NCBI GenBank assembly: GCA_025642065.1
Contig: JAODUP010000118.1
Span: 248,001-312,000, forward strand
Source: Paralvinella palmiformis
Lineage: Eukaryota > Annelida > Polychaeta > Terebellida > Alvinellidae
DNA length: 64,000 nt
Direction of reading: 5' to 3'
The notes under the pieces are model-generated. The model was given only the letters and a program-made list of their open reading frames with translations. It ran no database searches and was not told the DNA's origin. The stretch's first letter is position 1, and each line of letters begins with the position of its first letter. The translations under genes were made by a program, and so were the position numbers. Positions 28,555 through 41,045 of this stretch are shown piece after piece.

Positions 28555-28749
28555 ATGTCTACACCTAAATACGAAACTGGTGTCACGTATCATACGACTA
28601 TAACAGCTGGAGGTCGATATTCCGTATCAGAAAAGAAGAAAACAGGAAAAGGTAACGGAAAGAAAGAAACGAATCTAGGAAACAAAGTTACACGAAAAAA
28701 GTCAGATAAAACAGGAAACAAATACACAGGAAAAAAGTCACAAATATAA
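28555..28749 (+). CDS. Small basic open frame, doubtful
   Basis: 64 codons from an ATG at 28555 (an upstream in-frame ATG at 28519 would give 76). It begins MSTPKYETGVTYHTTITAGG and becomes a lysine/glycine/threonine-rich tail (KKTGKGNGKK, TGNKYTGKK). I recognise no family. The tail may simply reflect a purine-rich DNA stretch; a similar purine-rich stretch in the opposite orientation lies at about 30540-30640. It is next to the 5' side of the LINE remnant and could be element-related. Confidence 0.2.
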   Translation: MSTPKYETGVTYHTTITAGGRYSVSEKKKTGKGNGKKETNLGNKVTRKKSDKTGNKYTGKKSQI

Positions 28750-31700
28750 TTTATTCAGTTCAGAAGATGATATTTATAAATTTATGTTTTATTTATTGTA
28801 AAGGAATATTCAGGGCTTCTGTGGTAAAGGTAGACTGGTCATGCTTAGTGGTAATTAAAGGAAAATAAAAGACCATGGCTTCATATTGTGCATCGGTTTG
28901 TAACTGGACAGGTAATGCTCAGTGATTAGAGTTTTCACAGTCACAGTTTTCTTATTGTCCAGAGATCTGTGACTTAGTATTAAGAGTGGCTTCACATCAG
29001 CAGCATATAAAATGCCGCGGGTTAAAGTGAATTTCAGTATCTTCTCCAGCTTTCTCTAGAATCTCATATCGTATATCTCTTAAAATGGAAATTATTTTCA
29101 ATAATAAAGGCGGCATTAAAATCGGTAAACAAAACACGCAACTTGCAAAACAAAGATTTGGTGGAAATGTCTCAAACGATCAAGTAGTGGTTTCCGGGGT
29201 TCTGTGATGACCAACTTCCAGGGAGATCGCCTAGAACTAGACCGACCCGACAGCCATCGAGAGGATCAAGAACAAATCCGTCTAACTTAAGTCATAAATC
29301 AAATGAAAGATCAAGTTGCCAGAACCCGGGATAAACCAGGCAGGATATTCGCTAAGGGGGTGAGTCACTGTGATGGGGTCCAGGTCGATCGATACCCCCC
29401 CCCCCCGGACATTTGCCCCTAGCACATTTATCGCCACCCCCCACCCCTCACCAGACAATTCCCCTCCCCCCTCCCCGGACATTTGTCTCGTTGCTTATTC
29501 AGTATCCGGCCGTTTACCCCCTACTCATTATTTTGTTCCCTTCTACCCTCTACCAACAGTTGCAAATGCACCATGCGTAACCAACGGCCGACACTACCTA
29601 TAGCGCACATGCTACAAGATCTGGGTGATCTGCCAGTAGCATTCACGCAAACAGTTGGTCCTAACACTGCTTAATCTACGAAAATGGACCAAATATAAAT
29701 GACCGCCTACTCGCCCATTAGCAAAGAAAGTCTGAGACATCTTGCTCCTGCCGACACCGTCTACAGGGATGGTAACTGCTCCACGGCATCAAAGGTCTTA
29801 ATCCAACAATATGTCATCCGGGTGCCCTTCGGAGCCACAGCTATCACTACTATATATGCTCTCCTTCCGAACAAGACCTGATCTACCCACGAAGAACTGT
29901 TTCAGGCCTAGGAGACAAGTGTGCAGGATTAGACTACGAACTTCTTCAGATAATTCACTGCAACTGTTCAGGGGGGGGGGGATTATGTATTATGTATTAT
30001 GACACCAGTAGTTAGTAATACTAGAGTGTTCCATTGATTAGGTCACTGATGACGTCATGGGTGATGTCGTGGCACCACTGTAAATGCGACCTTCCAGAAA
30101 GTACTGTTATTGGAAAAACTAAATATTGGTAAAAAGAACATTTGCTTAGACATCAGGTTTGCAATTTGATGGTTATCAGTTAGATTTTCAACGTCACTTT
30201 TTTAGATTTTCCCGTGTGCCAAAATTGCTACCAGAAAATATCAACAAAAAATTAAAAAATTTGCAATTATTTTGGGGTTACGTGATATATTGACAGCACT
30301 AAGGCTCATAGAGGTCTTTAATAGGTTGTCTCATTGAACTATTCTGATAAGGTGGCATGAAGTCTGCATTATATAAATTAATGTATATTATATGTGTCAT
30401 GCATATATGATTGAATTGACAAAATATGTCACAGCATCTCATGTGATGAATGTGCAATAAAATTATAATACTAATTCGCGATTTGTGTGTGCGTTTGTTT
30501 GTGAATTATTTGGCCTCATCATAAAATATGAAGATCTGTTTCTTTCTTTCCGTAGCTTTTTTCCCGTTTCCTTTCTTCCTACTTGATTATGTCCGTTTCC
30601 TTTGACCCTGTTTCCTTCGTTCCGTTTACTTTCTGTTGTATTATAGGGAGATATTTAGTTTGAGCGAAAGTCTAAAATAAATCCGTGAAACAGTGTTGAT
30701 TTTCCAATTCCAGTCTGTAGACTGGTCTATATGTGCAACGAAAACATATTTTGTCTCAGCGGCTATAGACAACTGATACCAAAAATATTTGTTATGGTAT
30801 GTATTCGCTTTGATTCGAACTATTTCCAACCTTACTATATATTAAGTTCCCTCATATCTTAGTAATCGTTATTTAAGACGATGTAACAGAAGTCAAAAGA
30901 TTATGATGATAACCAGGTAGCGACCAGCCGTGTGGTATTTAAAGCAAAATATATTGATGATTGGGGAAAGTATTTAATCATCCATATGTTGAGTTTATAC
31001 GGTGCTCGTATCAGTGAGATTGGTAACACCAATGTCATTTTAAGATGTCCCAAAGTGATACGAGACTACGTACTACCATTATTCTTGCCTAAAATAAATT
31101 CTTTTCTGGAAGCATTCTGCAATGAACGTGAAAAATAGCTTTGTCCATTTCGATCGCCGAGTGATACTATTGAGCTGATCTAAGCCCCTATGAAATATAT
31201 TTTCATAACCGAAGGTGGTGGTCTGATATTTTTCAGCTAACACTTGTCTACTTGATAAAAGGTGTGGACGCCGATCCCGCACCTCTCCAACCATTGGCTT
31301 TCCGTCGTCAGATGTCCGACCTTCTTTTAGGACTTCTTGATAAGCGAGAAGCACGTCTTGTTGATCTTTACACCAATTCGGTCTACAGCAATGGAGGCAT
31401 GCTTCGTCGAAGTGGACTGGTCAATAACAATCGTGTGAAGAAAAATACTTTTATGGGAATGTAAGACGTTTTGGCCGATGGACGATTTGCCCGGACGTTT
31501 TTGGGGCGATCTTTTTCCAAGTAGATCTATGGAAAGAAATGTTCATCCGATGTTACTTTAATCGCGAGCTTTTCTCAGCAAAGATACCTTGCAAATGAAA
31601 CATCCAAACCGGTTTGTCGTGATGAAGAACGAGCGTCTTAAACCAGTATGCTTAGCAGCTAGTAAATATGTTTTACCCCTACCAAGTATACGGCTTTGAG

Positions 31701-32573
31701 CGGCTGATACTATTTAGTGCTACAACAAATATTATATTTTACTTTATTTGTATGCATTCTATATATATATATGTCTGGATGCCTAGGGGGTATAGATTGT
31801 CATCTGAATCTAATACATATTTGTGAATGTATATCTGTTTATCTGTCTGTTATCGATATAAATCTACATAAAACACTCTAACAATATACAAGGAAGTTCA
31901 GTAGGGATACCATTCGATGATCCAAGGTCATCTGATGTCGCAAGAGGACAAAATAAGCCAAATATTGCCAAACAATATTCATATTGGGCAGATGCCGCGT
32001 TCCCCGGCACCAGCATTAAATAAACACAGCTACAAGTTTTTAATTTGTATTGTTTTATTTAATTTTTGTGTTAAATTTGATTTATAAGATTAATGCATTT
32101 ATAGTTATGTATTATTTCAATATTTTGATTTATCAATTAATTTGCAGCACAAAAAAATTAAATGTTATTAAAAATCACTTATTATTTATGCTAGATACTT
32201 ATTTTTACATATATTTATAAATTAATTGCAATTAGATTTCAACACCATGTAGTCTAACAAGTCATACTAATCAGTGATTATTCTTCCAAATCTATGGTTA
32301 GGTTGATCTTGACAGATCAATACAATAGAAGGTGTCAAGTGAAACCATGTTGCATCAATGTGATAAATTGGATGAATTTTGGGGATGATCTGATATATGA
32401 AGTCACATATTTTCTATACATTTAGAGAGATTATTGAGTTAATGTTAAGCACTTGGTGTTTCGTCAGGATGGGTATATAAGGTGAGGATTCAAATAAATT
32501 CACTATCATGCTGAATACATATCAGAAACAAACCTGACAAGGTTTGAGACTTTAGTACTGTGTAGTTTAATCA

Positions 32574-32639
<66 letters not shown>

Positions 32640-33930
32640 TAATATTTATCAACTTCACAATGTCTGGAAGAAAACAGAAAAGGATCGTGTATAGTTATGC
32701 TTTGATAAGACTAAAGTTGTTGGGAAAGCAGGAAGTCGGGCAACGTGCAAGAAAAATGCCAAACAACTGCAGGGACTTGTCGCCATAATAAAACCATGCT
32801 CACTGCTATAAGTGAGTTGACACAGTTCCTGAATAGATTAAAGGGATCAATTCTCAGTCTAAAAGTAGGAACGCCTGTGCAGTGGAGCTGTTAAGAAGCG
32901 TATGCTTTATTTTATCTGTCCTTAAATGGTATATTAGGATTGTTTGCAATTAAAATCAGTAAGGTGGTAAATAGTTCCAGTCAAAATGAATACATACTGG
33001 AAAAGACAATTTTTGGCATCAGTTGTCTATAGCATCTAAGATACAAGAAGTTTTCTACTGAGTCACTTGTCAATAACCTTGCATTTCCAAGTGTACAAAA
33101 TCTTATGTTTGGCAGGAGTTCGGTATATTAACGTGGGACATATAGGACTTGGATTCTATTTCTTGCAAATGGTGTCGTGCTGCCATTAGATTTACTGATA
33201 GTCGAACTGTCAAATCGACAACGAGGCGAAACAAGTACAAAATGGCCTCCAGCCAATCTTTAATTATCGCCCATTGTTTGTCCGGTGACACTGTGAAGTT
33301 TTGGAGTATTCATCATATCTGGTCGTTGCATTTCATTACAGTTTCATAATTGAATGCATCGCACACATGCTAAACGCGTATTGTTCTTATATAAAATTCA
33401 ATTCGTAGAAAGCCTGTCCCGAGGCTGTCACAAAGCTACTGACTGTAACAATATCGTGCTCCGTTATTTGAAGAAATCTTCCACCCAAGTTCTCCTCTCA
33501 AAACGCGTGAAACAGAGAAAACCCTCTTCAAACATGCATTTGCAGAGCTCAAGATACTCAGTCTAATTGATACTGAACTGTTTGGTGAAGTAGTGAATTC
33601 GTTTAGATTGTGTGTATATTTGAGGGTATAACTGAGCTCGTTGTTCACTTGGACGTGTCTTAAATGACCAAACTGAAGTGTCACTGTGCGCCGACTGATG
33701 ATGATTGCAAGAAAATGGTCGAACATAAATTATTATTCTTGGAGTATCTGGGAGAGAAGCTTAATTCTAAAAAAAAGAATATTGCAATCTATTCCTTAAC
33801 CCGACAGAAAGGTCAATGAAGATGTTGCCCACTTCCCAACGTGCAAGCGGTTTGAAATCAACGACCAGTGATATGCAGAGACCAGTAGTGGATGACGAAT
33901 TCTAGTCAGTTTCCAAGTCTGACATTCATT
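28750..33930. other. Intergenic, no gene recognised
   Basis: C-rich low-complexity DNA at about 29390-29480, a G run at about 29971-29980 and a long TA repeat (32575-32637). The short open frames (for example at 30932-31138 and 31252-31464) show no recognisable motif or splice context and are not annotated as genes. Confidence 0.5.
32575..32637. repeat. (TA)n microsatellite
   Basis: About 63 bp of uninterrupted TA. Similar tracts are at 22381-22418, 26407-26454, 40571-40629 and 58344-58369; the last two lie inside mobile elements. Confidence 0.95.
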
Positions 33931-34114
33931 GCTGTACGCCTCCGTGGTAGCGCGTTGGACCACACAGATCACTACCACCGGAGTTCTAATCTCGGCGTGG
34001 GCATATATGAAGGGTGTTGCATCTTTTACTTCGCTTCGTTATCTTTGGACGTTGCTCGGCCCATTTAGCCTACCATGTGCACAAACGTGGCCATAAAACA
34101 TCAATCATCAATCA
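33931..34114 (+). repeat. SINE family S, 13-bp target duplication
   Basis: Head with GGTAGCGCGTTGGACC, a degraded B box (GTTCTAATCTCGG), the conserved body (CATGTGCACAAACGTGGCC) and an (ATC)n tail. It is flanked by TCTGACATTCATT (33918-33930) and TCTGACATCCATT (34115-34127), a 13-bp duplication with one substitution. Confidence 0.88.
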
Positions 34115-34917
34115 TCTGACATCCATTAATAACGGTTCAGCGACGTTGTGATGTTATTTCTCTATAAAAATAAAGCCACTTTGGGGCTATATATTTATCA
34201 TTCCATTCCATATCGTTGGGTTGAAATCGATGAGGTTATAATTTCAAAAGTTCGCTGTGAATATTTATCACCATATCATCCTTTGTGTGCGTCTTCATCA
34301 AATTGTATTCGCTGATAATCAGGGCAAAGGTCAGCAATACATTTTAATTCCTGCCAAAGCAGCAGCAATATCGTTTCTCGTCAGTAATTAGTATCAAGTT
34401 TTATATTGTGTTAATACCAACACATAAGCAATCATATTTTCTACAGGACTTCAATACACTCATATAATACACTAATACGCATTTGTGAGGATATGTGTAT
34501 TGAGGTTTTACTGTGTGAATCGTGACAGGAATCCTAGCAAGTATAGAAGTCTGACAAGTGTATTTTTCCAGGTAGTGAGATGAATAATTAAATGAATAAA
34601 AAGGACTTTTTAGTAGGATAATTGAAATACTCAAATAAAAATGAAACAAAACAATAAAGGTTATAGTGCTTCTGATGACATACAAACCAGGTTTTTAAAT
34701 ATCTGGCTTTCTGTTAATTAAATGATATATTTCATTAGTTTATGCTAGCATTTGGTGTAATTCATGTAACTCATAATGACAGGCATTTATATGTATGTAT
34801 GCTTAATATAATTATGGGGAAAAACCCTTTAAGATATTATATTGAGAAACACATCTTCTGGTCCTTAAACCCAGATGCTCTTTTAAGGCATGTGGTATAA
34901 ATCGTACAATTATTCAT

Positions 34918-34974
34918 CAATTCTACAATTGTATAGCAATTCTACAGTTGCATAGCAATTCTACAATTGTACAT
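34918..34974 (+). repeat. Minisatellite: three 19-bp units
   Basis: Three consecutive copies of CAATTCTACAATTGTATAG; the second has two substitutions and the third differs at its last two bases. Confidence 0.85.
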
Positions 34975-35151
34975 CTTGCTGTACACCTCGCTTCTATAGC
35001 ATTCAAAGCTCGTGATTTTTATATTTACTGTTTTTGATTAGTACCTATCTACCGTTGCAAATGCTGCTATTTATCAGCTGCAATAAGTTTTCATATGAAA
35101 CAATGTCTCCTACTATATTTGCACCACTCTCAAACCCACAAGCATACCCCC

Positions 35152-35289
<138 letters not shown>

Positions 35290-35871
35290 TGTTCCTGTGA
35301 ACCGAAATATTTGGTACCAGTAACTATGACTGATTTTGTATCCATCATAGCAAACGTTGCATTTCAGAATTATTGTCACACAATTATGATTTAAATAACA
35401 TATTTTCTGTCATTAAACAAATACATGAAGCCGTTAGCTTCATGGGAACCTATAGCTGGCTTCTTCTAAAACCGTAATTAACTGAGTGAACCCGTCCTGA
35501 AACTGTGTGTGATCGCTTTATAAACAATTAACTCTCTGAATGATATGTGATAGTTATATAAGTGGCATTCTATTCATTTTAATTGCCATCACTAGCTGCT
35601 CCTTTGAACTCTTGGCAATGACGGTTGTTGGATTAAATGCTCCAGTAGTTGAGGTTATCACCAATTTTAGAATTACCAGAAAGGAAAACTCGTTTCAGAA
35701 GAATGTTCTATAAAAATAACTAATTTCCCATCATTAGTACGATCTTATGATTCACTACGCTATCAATCAAAACAATCCGACAGTAGAATTAATTAATGAC
35801 AATGAGTAGGCGGTTTGAAAGTTTTATACGACGATCTTATGAACGCACATGCGCACGCACGCACGCGCGCA

Positions 35872-35910
<39 letters not shown>

Positions 35911-36177
35911 TCAAGACGAGTAATGAAAACTGCGTGGTCATAGAATCCATAATAAAACCAAGTACGGTAAACTCTAACTAATGGTTTTATAGTGTCAATC
36001 TTTCTGCGATATTCAGATGCCAGTTATTTAAGAATTAATAACGAATGCCTCACACGAAAATAAAAGTAATTCAATATCGAATCGCTCGTCATTTGTTATG
36101 GCGTTGGTTTGGCGTAAATCTCTCCTCGGAGAAGAATGCAAAGAACTTTAATCCCTGAGAATGGACGCAATTTCCGC

Positions 36178-37506
36178 CTAGAAATCGTTACTAAGGACGC
36201 TGTTACAGAACACTTCCCAGAATGTTCGGATGATCTTCGAATACCACAGTGCCTCCATGTGTACTCCATCTTTGCTCCACCTTCCCCTATCTTTAGACAT
36301 ATCTAGGAGGTCGAAGAAACTATAGATTCCGCTGGATGCGTTAAATAGGTCGCCTTTGATGACGTCATAAAGCACACCATTGAGGATATCTATTCGTTGC
36401 CACGCCAACATCCCGTCTACGCGCTTGTCCTTCCAGAAGTCGCCCTTTCTCGAGTGTTCGAATTCTGCAAACGATGGCATGTAAAAAACTTTGGTACTCC
36501 GCGGGATGTACATCTTAAGTAGGGCGTGGAACGTCTCGATGTCAATTCGAATCCGTTCCATATTGATGAACTTGGCGTGATTGAAAGGCAGGAAGACGAT
36601 CAGGACGTCCGGATAGCGGCCATCCAGATAGTACTTGAAGAAGAACTCTATCGATGATTGGGCGAAGTATTTACTGATGGAGATGTTGAGATTGTTGCGA
36701 TGCGCCGGGATCAGAATTCGTAGTGACGTAGGCAGGATCATAGTGGCTGGAAGATGCTCTACCGAGGTGCGGGATAGATCGTCACCATCGGTTTGACCGT
36801 CGATCGACCACTTCCGCCACCAACACTCGACCTCGATCGCCCCGCATCCGCCGCAGTACCGACTGTGGGATACGAGAATCTCTTCGTAGACGTCCCGATG
36901 GTGGCGCCCTCTGGTGAAGTACCCCTTATCCGGATGGCTCCCGCTGCCCTTCATCGGTTCGATTCGAATCATCCGACATTCGCGAGAAAACGATTTCATG
37001 TCTTCGAACAACGTCGAGAAATACCTTTGGGCATTAGAATCGCCGATGGTCACCACAGAGGCGACGCCAGCCTTGGTAAAACATCGCTTCATGAACGCTG
37101 GCGGTAGTTTGCTGTATTTCAGCCCGCACACGTCCGATTGGTAAGTTACATGAATCTCTGTCCTATCCCTCTGCACCCATCGGCCTCCTCTCGGCAGATG
37201 CCCGACTGTCTTGTAGTACATTCTAAACAGCCCGTGAGTGCAGCGGCTGGCATTGTCGTGATGGATAGCAACTAAGCTGCGTTCGTCCGATAAGGGACTC
37301 GTTTTTCCAACCATCATACGAAATTTCTCTCCGACGATGTCGGTATGACGAGCTAGCAGGTAGACGGCGAAAATAACCGCCGCGGTCAGCAAAATGGCAC
37401 ACCTTTGAACGCATTGGTGTCTTATAATCGTTTCGCCTAAAGCCGAACCGTTCACTTTCCAGACAAACGGGGGAATCATCACCGTTTGGTCGCCAACTTC
37501 TGTCAT
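36178..37506 (-). CDS. Intronless PC-esterase / NXPE-like type II membrane protein
   Basis: 442 residues in one uninterrupted exon. There is a short cytoplasmic N-terminus, one membrane anchor at about residues 36-52 (CAILLTAAVIFAVYLLA) and a lumenal catalytic domain. The GDS motif of the SGNH/PC-esterase fold is at 155-157 in VVTIGDSNAQRY, and the paired DxxH is at 413-416 in KDGVHMEALWYS near the C-terminus. Asp/Ser and His in these positions are the usual catalytic residues. Family members act in the secretory pathway on glycans (for example acetyl transfer or removal), but the substrate here is unknown. The coding region is clearly more GC-rich than its flanks, and the lack of introns suggests a retrogene or a member of an intronless expanded family. 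The ATG at 37506 gives the anchor a normal position. Confidence 0.85.
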   Translation of the reverse strand: MTEVGDQTVMIPPFVWKVNGSALGETIIRHQCVQRCAILLTAAVIFAVYLLARHTDIVGEKFRMMVGKTSPLSDERSLVAIHHDNASRCTHGLFRMYYKTVGHLPRGGRWVQRDRTEIHVTYQSDVCGLKYSKLPPAFMKRCFTKAGVASVVTIGDSNAQRYFSTLFEDMKSFSRECRMIRIEPMKGSGSHPDKGYFTRGRHHRDVYEEILVSHSRYCGGCGAIEVECWWRKWSIDGQTDGDDLSRTSVEHLPATMILPTSLRILIPAHRNNLNISISKYFAQSSIEFFFKYYLDGRYPDVLIVFLPFNHAKFINMERIRIDIETFHALLKMYIPRSTKVFYMPSFAEFEHSRKGDFWKDKRVDGMLAWQRIDILNGVLYDVIKGDLFNASSGIYSFFDLLDMSKDRGRWSKDGVHMEALWYSKIIRTFWEVFCNSVLSNDF

Positions 37507-38880
37507 CTAGCGGCAGCGGTACGTTGGTCATCAGCGACCAAAATGAGTCTCGACTCAAATGGAAGAATGCATACGATCAAAAGGAGCCGTTGTTCTTATT
37601 GTTATTGTAAAGGCAAACTGTTTAGCTTTAATTGTGGACGGTAAATAGAACACGGTGTTCACCGTTTTCGTGGCCTAGGACGGCATTGAGATATTCGTAT
37701 GTTCATTGTTGCCTGTGGCTCGCTCACGCACGCACGCACGCACACACACACGCACGCACGCACGCACACGCACACACACACACACACATATATATACATG
37801 AATGACTAATGAATTTATTGAATGACTAATGACGTTGTAGGTGAAAATAGGCACGCACACACACACTCACTATCTTATTTCAATATTATTAAATGCTACA
37901 TTTGTGTAGATGGACCACGCTACTGCCTATTCACACACACTGCATGCTGACGTATAAATAGATGTGCTGGCGTTAATTATCACTCAGGTATAATAAATAG
38001 TTACGGGGAACAGGTGAAATAGTTATGTTGGAAATTACTACTACGCGTATACTTAATTATAACCAATTTATCGGTTTATTTATCATATAATAATAACTAA
38101 TGATGGCAATCAAACGAGAAATATATAGAAGAAACATGCGCACGCAGTCAGAAAAACGCGCACGCGCACTCACAATAAAGTAAAGGTTGATTACATACTA
38201 TAGATTCACTTTAATTGACTTGGTCTTTTAAATAAATTAATTTCGAATAAACAAGGTCGATGTAGATCTAACATTTGAACAACGAAAATTTATGCATTCC
38301 ATGATAATGACACATTTTAAGTAATTTTGAAACTATTTATATCATGATCAATTATGGTTTTACATCAAAGAAGAGAAACCAAGCTTTCTCAACCCTTTTA
38401 GGATGTTTATTCACTTGTTATAGTAATAAGGATATATATGTCTGTAGTAAATCTTTCCAAGAAGTCTCCCCATGAACAGAATGTAACAGTATATATTGGT
38501 GACCTAGATTCCCTTTAATTATTGAAATTTTATTAATCTTCTATCCACATAACCAAATTATCCCTTAAGATACATTTTCGTACATTTTATGATTAGTGGT
38601 GACTTCTATGCAAACACAAAATAGGTTTTAATGGCTAGCACAAGTGCCCAAAACTACACAAAATCTTAAATTGGAAGGAAAATTAGTCGAATATAGAAGA
38701 AGAAAAAAAAACACAGAAAAGATACATTGCATTATAAGAGATGAATTCAAATTATAGATCTAGAACAAGAATATGGCCCCGTCTACATAATTGAATATTA
38801 ATCTGATGCAACAGGACATTACTTCAAACAGATGGAAACACAACTAAGTGGCATTTCTAAGCTACTTCACGTGATAAAAG
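37507..38880. other. Intergenic, no gene recognised
   Basis: Contains a mixed CACG/CA repeat (37724-37796). Nothing else recognisable. Confidence 0.5.
37724..37796. repeat. (CACG)n/(CA)n microsatellite
   Basis: A mixed CACG and CA repeat about 200 bp upstream (on the - strand) of the PC-esterase-like start codon. Other CA/GT tracts: 6547-6575, 8391-8431, 9227-9260, 35873-35904. Confidence 0.9.
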
Positions 38881-38894
38881 GATGCATATATAGT

Positions 38895-39430
38895 ATTGGA
38901 GCAGCTAGTGAACTCCCGGCACTTGGTGCCAAGAGTCACAGGTTCGATCCCAGCAAGAAGTCGAAACTTTTCCAGAGATTAATTTCTCGGCTCACAACAT
39001 CGTGGGTGGGTGACCACGTTAAATGGCGCTGACGTCTCCACTGAATTATTAAAAATATAGGGGAACATTATAGATCCCCCGAGGACGTAAAACACTCTGG
39101 CAGTGACCACCCTCAGTGTATTTCGGCTCCATCTTTCCGTACTGCTCCCCTGTGAGTGGTGGGGGAGGAGATTTCGCAACCACTGTAACATAGAGGCTGT
39201 GCTGAATAAGCGACACCTTGGGGATTCCACCCGAAACAAAATCAATCAGTTGGAGCAGCTATTTGTGCTAATCTGTATGATACGAGGACCCCACGAAATT
39301 GTGCAGGCTTCTCCAAACATCAACATGCTCTATGCTCCTACAGAAGCCCAATTCTAGGTTGGATTCCTCCTGAACTCCACACGAAAGCTATATCAGAGTC
39401 CTGCCAGGAATTTGGGATTATAATAAATTA
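38895..39430 (+). repeat. Possible tRNA-related SINE or composite repeat
   Basis: A B-box-like GGTTCGATCCC at about 38940 is preceded by a possible A-box region and followed by about 450 bp with no open frame, ending near AATTTGGGATTATAATAAAT. The internal unit CGTGGGTGGGTGACCACG is palindromic. One copy only; family membership is unproven. Confidence 0.35.
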
Positions 39431-40339
39431 CATTCCATCCATCCTTATGTTCTTAAGTATGTAACCACCTCTGGGAAATCGGGCTTTTCGGTGGTTCAGT
39501 GGTTCAACAGTTCAATTCAATTCAATTCAATTCACTTATTTCAACATTCATAATACATAATTTTACTGAAAGCAAACACATATAAAATGTCGAAAAAGAG
39601 GATGTTTATATAATGCACCCCTCCTTTACATAACATTTTAAAAAAGTACTGCGCTACACATCTACATGATGTGAAATCGAATCCGAGACCAGTCCGTGTT
39701 TCTGCGATTTGTTTCCCTAGGCAGACGTTCTTGAGTCAAACATCCCAGATGTGACCAGTGCTGAGATTAAACAACTCAACCTATATGAGCCTCACCTCTT
39801 TCAAGACTTCCTCATTCATAGACAGGAATTTATGTGTTGATTATGTTCAGGATAGTAGTGTAGATCAGGAAAAAAGGTCATGAAAATGCTGATTAAGATA
39901 GAGCAAGGTAATTCAAATATACAACATTCATCATTCCCTACACGGGTTGGTTAGTGACTGAATGTTATGTTTTATTCAGTCTTATTGTGGACTGATTCTT
40001 GAAGAGCACAATGGTCAATATACCCAAATCTCATTCAGTGCATTTTAAATTTCAAATCATAAATAAAAAGCTTAACTAAGAGAAAAGAAAAGTATACACC
40101 ACTTGGAATCATATTTAATAGACAGAGAAGGGTTCATCAAAAGTGATAATGGATAAAAACAATATTTAGCTGAAGGTTATCAAGAGTTAAATAATAATCG
40201 CCAATACAATAAAAACTCCATTATCAGCAAAGGTTGCAGAAATAAATTAAGAAATCCTGGTGTTATCACAGATACGCAATTGCAATTTTATATTACCATC
40301 AACTGAACCAAAGCCTCGAAGGTTCTATATGCTTTCCAA
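39431..40339. other. No gene; (TTCAA)n and AT-rich DNA
   Basis: A short TTCAA repeat at about 39509-39533, followed by AT-rich DNA up to the LINE endonuclease remnant. Confidence 0.5.
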
Positions 40340-40568
40340 AATTGATAAGACAACTGCAGGGTTACTCTGTAGACCGTATTGGATCTTTTCTTGCTGTAAT
40401 GTACTCTGGCATGGAACAGTCAGAATTATTGTTTGGTAGACCTCATGGTGGATGTGTAATATTACTGAAAGATACTTTGAAATGTAACTTTATCCCAATG
40501 TTCATTAGTAAACGATGTTATGCTGGCATTTTAGAACTTAATAACGGAACAAAAATCCTCATCTGTAG

Positions 40569-40628
<60 letters not shown>

Positions 40629-41045
40629 TATGTGTGTTATGTGTGTGATGTGTGATTTAAGGTCAGTATGTAACACATATCCTGGGTTGATTATGTGAAT
40701 TACTAAAGGGTTCCATGTCAGTATGTAACACATATCCTGAGGTCCACTATATACTCGTGAACTGAACCAGTTTGTATGACAACACAGATTATATCCTTGT
40801 TGTATCTTCTAATGGTGGGCAGATCAAACATACGTATGATAATGTACACACTGGGGTACTCTCAACCCTCGACCATTTCTTAATATTTGAAAATTCAGTT
40901 ACGTTAATAGCGGAATATGTATTTTCCATGATGGTGTTAACCTTTCAGATCATTGTCCTGTGATATTATGGTTCTCTATGAACACGGAGCATTCCGTCAT
41001 GGAAAAGGGCCAATTGTCATAATAGTCCCCTGACAGAAGAGAAAA

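Noticed and set aside
29282..29603. Gly-rich and Pro-rich frames on both strands
   Set aside because: Low-complexity products of a C-rich tract.
32450..32780. TATA-like GTATATAAGG followed by a short frame beginning MSGRKQKR, resembling a histone start
   Set aside because: The frame ends after 42 codons and does not continue with a histone fold in any frame.
36793..37558. Open frames on both strands overlapping the PC-esterase-like gene
   Set aside because: They lack domains and are other-frame shadows of the 442-codon gene.
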